Part shown: piece after piece, positions 5,817 through 7,997 of the stretch
Position numbering within the stretch: position 1 is the first letter of the stretch
Layout of the letters: every line of letters begins with the position of its first letter
Assembly: GCA_023436825.1 (NCBI GenBank)
Contig: JAEZHS010000398.1
Coordinates: forward strand, 1-7,997
Source: Pseudomonadota bacterium
GTDB taxonomy: Bacteria > Pseudomonadota > Alphaproteobacteria > Reyranellales > Reyranellaceae
Length of the DNA: 7,997 nucleotides
Reading direction: 5' to 3'
The notes under the pieces: model-generated
Seen by the model: the letters and a program-made list of their open reading frames with translations, nothing else
Told to the model about the DNA's origin: nothing
Databases searched by the model: none
Translations under genes and position numbers: made by a program

Positions 5817-7073
5817 ATGGCCATTCTCGGAGTGATCGCCGACGATTTCACCGGCGCCACCGACATCGCGGGCATGCTGGTCAAGAACGGCATGCGCACA
5901 ATCCAGACCATCGGCGTGCCCGAGAAGGGCGCGATCCCCGACGACGTCGACGCGGTCGTGGTGGCGCTGAAGACGCGCTCGATCGCCGCCAAGGATGCGG
6001 TTGCACAGTCGCTGGCCGCGCTCGATGCATTGCAGGCCGCGGGCTGCAAGCGCTTCTTCTTCAAGTATTGCTCGACGTTCGATTCGACCGACGCCGGCAA
6101 TATCGGCCCCGTGGGCGATGCGCTGCTCGATGCGCTGGACGCCAAGCAGGCGATCTACAATCCGGCCTTCCCGGAGAACGGCCGCACCATCTTCTTCGGC
6201 CATCTGTTCGTGGGCGACATCCTGTTGTCGGACTCCCATATGCGCCATCACCCGCTGAATCCGATGACGGATTCCAATCTGGTGCGGGTGCTGGCGCGCC
6301 AGACCAGGCACAAGGTCGGGCTGGTGCCGCTGAAGCAGGTCCAGGCGGGCTCCGCCGCCCTACGTGCGGCGCTCGACAAGCTCGCGGCCGACGGCGTGCG
6401 CCATGTCGTCGTCGACGCCGCGGCCGATACCGATCTCGGCATCATCGGCGAGGCGGTCGGCGACGACCTTCTGGTGACCGGCGGCTCGGGCGTGGCGCTC
6501 GGCCTGCCCGCCGCCTATCGCCGCCGCGGACTTTTAGCGCACAAGGCCAATGCCGACACCCTGCCCAAGATTGCCGGCGCGTCGGCCGTGCTGGCGGGCT
6601 CTTGCTCGGCCGCGACCTTGGGACAGATCGCGGCCTTCAAGGGGCCGCACATGCACCTCGACACCGACGCCATCTGCCGCGGCGAACCGGTCGGCGATGC
6701 CGCGCTGGCCTGGGCCAAGGACAAGGTCGGCAACGGGCCGATCCTGCTGTCGGCCAGCGAAGGCCCCGAGGCGGTGAAGGCGCTGCAGGCCAAGTACGGC
6801 ATCGAGAAGTCGAGCCAGGCCATCGAGAAGACCATGGCCAGGCTCGCCAAGGGCTTGGTCGCGGCCGGCGTCGGCCGGCTGGTCGTGGCGGGCGGCGAGA
6901 CCTCGGGCGCGGTGGTCGGCGCGCTCGACGTGACGGCACTCCTTATCGGGCCGGAGATCGATCCCGGCGTGCCGTGGACGGCATCGGTCGGCGCCAAGCC
7001 GCTGCTGCTCGCGCTGAAGTCGGGCAACTTCGGCGCACCGGATTTCTTCACCAAGGCGTTCCAGCGGCTATGA
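5817..7073 (+). CDS. otnK: Four-carbon acid sugar kinase (3-oxo-tetronate kinase type)
   Basis: This 418-residue protein has the full DUF1537 acid-sugar kinase architecture. An N-terminal substrate-binding domain has ADDFTGATD (8-16) and [16 protein letters not shown] (83-98). The C-terminal nucleotide-binding domain has GGSGVALGL (222-230), AGSCSAAT (260-267), GGETSGAV (359-366), PGVPW (383-387) and KSGNFG (401-406). OtnK phosphorylates 3-oxo-tetronate at O-4 with ATP, in the cytoplasm. The next gene encodes the partner decarboxylase and its start overlaps this stop (ATGA), which strongly favours OtnK over threonate kinase (DtnK) members of the same family. An AGGG lies 7 nt before the ATG. 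Whether the upstream substrate is L-threonate or D-erythronate depends on a dehydrogenase not seen here. Confidence 0.92.
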   Translation: MAILGVIADDFTGATDIAGMLVKNGMRTIQTIGVPEKGAIPDDVDAVVVALKTRSIAAKDAVAQSLAALDALQAAGCKRFFFKYCSTFDSTDAGNIGPVGDALLDALDAKQAIYNPAFPENGRTIFFGHLFVGDILLSDSHMRHHPLNPMTDSNLVRVLARQTRHKVGLVPLKQVQAGSAALRAALDKLAADGVRHVVVDAAADTDLGIIGEAVGDDLLVTGGSGVALGLPAAYRRRGLLAHKANADTLPKIAGASAVLAGSCSAATLGQIAAFKGPHMHLDTDAICRGEPVGDAALAWAKDKVGNGPILLSASEGPEAVKALQAKYGIEKSSQAIEKTMARLAKGLVAAGVGRLVVAGGETSGAVVGALDVTALLIGPEIDPGVPWTASVGAKPLLLALKSGNFGAPDFFTKAFQRL

Positions 7074-7717
7074 GCGACAAGGAAACCAAGATGCGGGAGG
7101 CGGTCTGCGCGCTCGGCGCCAAGCTCGCTGCGCGCGGCCTCTGCCCCGGCACGTCGGGCAACATCAGCGCACGCATCGACGACGGCTGGCTGATGACGCC
7201 GACCAATTCCTCGCTGGGCGAGCTTTCCCCCGGCCAGCTCTCCAAGCTCGACCTTTCAGGCAAGCACGTCGGCGGCGAGCCACCGACCAAGGAGGCGCTG
7301 CTGCACCGCTCGGTCTACGACGTGCGGCCCAAGGACGGCGCCATCGTCCATCTGCATTGCACGCACGCGGTGGCGATCTCCTGCCTCGATCCGTCGTGCC
7401 ATCACAACCACGAAACGACGCTGCCGCCGATCACGCCCTACTTCGTGATGCGTGTCGGCAAGCTGCCGCTGGTGCCCTACTTCAAGCCGGGCGACCCCAA
7501 GCTGGCCGACGCCATCCGCGACTACGCCAAGGGCCATCGCGCCGTGCTACTGGCCAACCATGGCCCGGTCGTCGCCGGCACCTCGCTGTCCGCCGCCTCG
7601 GCCTCGATCGAGGAGCTGGAGGAGACCGCCAAGCTCCATCTGCTGCTGCAGGGCTTCAAGGTGCGACTGCTGTCGGACGCGCAGGTGCGCGACGTCGAAG
7701 AAGCCTTCCCTTCCTGA
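7070..7717 (+). CDS. otnC: 3-oxo-tetronate 4-phosphate decarboxylase (class II aldolase family)
   Basis: This 215-residue protein has the class II aldolase/adducin fold. The phosphate-binding GTSGNIS (27-33), the catalytic Glu in PTKEALLH (Glu75) and the metal-binding histidines H94 and H96 in VHLHCTH and H164 in ANHGPVV are all present. LMTPTN (41-46) and [19 protein letters not shown] (119-137) are typical of the OtnC branch. OtnC converts 3-oxo-tetronate 4-phosphate to dihydroxyacetone phosphate and CO2. The gene overlaps otnK by 4 nt. A Cys/His-rich loop, CHHNHE (110-115), comes just before the PPITPY segment. As I recall the family, this position usually carries an acidic DPDD-like stretch, so it is unusual, but I could not align it. 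Fuculose- or ribulose-phosphate aldolase activity is a less likely alternative. Confidence 0.9.
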   Translation: MSDKETKMREAVCALGAKLAARGLCPGTSGNISARIDDGWLMTPTNSSLGELSPGQLSKLDLSGKHVGGEPPTKEALLHRSVYDVRPKDGAIVHLHCTHAVAISCLDPSCHHNHETTLPPITPYFVMRVGKLPLVPYFKPGDPKLADAIRDYAKGHRAVLLANHGPVVAGTSLSAASASIEELEETAKLHLLLQGFKVRLLSDAQVRDVEEAFPS

Positions 7718-7728
7718 TCGGATCAACC

Positions 7729-7997
7729 ATGCCCAAGCTCGCCGCCAATCTCTCCTGGATCTACCAAGAGGTGCCGTTCCTGCAGCGCTTCGGCGCGGCG
7801 GCCGCCCATGGCTTCAAGGCGGTGGAGATCCTGTTTCCGTACGAAGCGCCGGCGGCCGACATCGCCGCCGAACTCAAGAAGCACAAGCTCACGCAGGCGC
7901 TGTTCAATCTGCCGGCCGGCGATGCGAGCAAAGGCGAGCGGGGTTTCGCCGCCCTGCCCGGCCGCGAAGCGGACTTTGCCGCCGCCCTCGACAAGGC
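7729..7997 (+). CDS. otnI: Hydroxypyruvate isomerase-like protein, probable 2-oxo-tetronate isomerase (partial)
   Basis: The first 89 residues are visible and the gene runs off the right edge. The N-terminus ([19 protein letters not shown]), [12 protein letters not shown] and the NLPAGD...[12 protein letters not shown] segment match the Hyi/OtnI branch of xylose-isomerase-like TIM barrels. OtnI interconverts 2-oxo- and 3-oxo-tetronate and would supply the OtnK substrate. Hyi isomerises hydroxypyruvate to tartronate semialdehyde, which would instead feed the glycerate kinase of the same operon. The two are close homologues and cannot be separated from this fragment; linkage to otnK and otnC favours OtnI. 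It starts 11 nt after the otnC stop, with a modest GGA upstream of the ATG. The catalytic residues lie beyond the window. Confidence 0.82.
   Translation, partial: MPKLAANLSWIYQEVPFLQRFGAAAAHGFKAVEILFPYEAPAADIAAELKKHKLTQALFNLPAGDASKGERGFAALPGREADFAAALDK

Noticed and set aside
4335..6311. A 658-residue open frame on the minus strand across the kinase, GFA and otnK genes
   Set aside because: It is antisense to three clearly identified genes and its product is low-complexity with no recognisable domain; long antisense frames are expected in GC-rich coding DNA.
6068..7069. Upstream extension of the otnC frame, giving a 549-residue protein
   Set aside because: The added part is an Arg/Gly-rich out-of-frame reading of otnK. 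The ATG at 7070 overlaps the otnK stop and gives the normal family length.

Overview
The window comes from a GC-rich bacterium, most likely an alphaproteobacterium. This rests on base composition, on the gene families (czc-type efflux genes, a MOFRL glycerate kinase, an otn-type acid-sugar cluster, an N-formylglutamate amidohydrolase paralogue) and on short GC-rich intergenic palindromes of the kind common in that class. The genus cannot be fixed from sequence alone. No phage, transposase, CRISPR array, rRNA or tRNA was seen.

Left part (about 1-3070, all minus strand). Read in the direction of transcription it holds a small lipoprotein gene that appears broken by a one-base slip in a G-run (3066-2831), a small exported protein with a CHFC motif (2763-2407), a CzcC/TolC-like outer-membrane channel protein (2329-1061) and a CzcB-like periplasmic adaptor with a His-rich N-terminal segment (1064-72). 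The last two overlap by ATGA. Together they look like the start of a heavy-metal CBA (RND) efflux operon. The inner-membrane pump czcA is not in the window. Where it would normally begin there is a strong palindromic repeat (11-57), so czcA lies further left or is missing.

Middle (3067-3322). This 256-base gap has no convincing gene. It contains a perfect AATGAC-N5-GTCATT palindrome upstream of the lipoprotein start, a 9-bp inverted repeat, an AT-rich patch unlike the rest of the window, and a weak terminator-like hairpin for the minus-strand gene that follows. That gene (4084-3323) is an N-formylglutamate amidohydrolase family member. Its start codon is separated by only 29 bases from a divergent operon.

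Right part (4114-7997, plus strand). This is a compact operon of five genes: glycerate 2-kinase (MOFRL type), a GFA-family zinc protein, the four-carbon acid-sugar kinase OtnK, the class II aldolase-like decarboxylase OtnC, and a hydroxypyruvate-isomerase-like sugar isomerase (OtnI/Hyi) cut by the window edge. Junctions are 4-nt overlaps or gaps of 9-11 nt. The likely role is catabolism of four-carbon sugar acids (threonate or erythronate) through 3-oxo-tetronate 4-phosphate to dihydroxyacetone phosphate, with glycerate kinase providing a parallel route into lower glycolysis. The dehydrogenase that would start the pathway is not seen and may lie to the right.

Most of the window is recognisable. 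The least explained parts are the frameshifted lipoprotein, the CHFC protein heading the efflux operon, the palindromes around both, and the presence of a GFA protein inside the sugar-acid operon. I found no strong evidence for a wholly new system.
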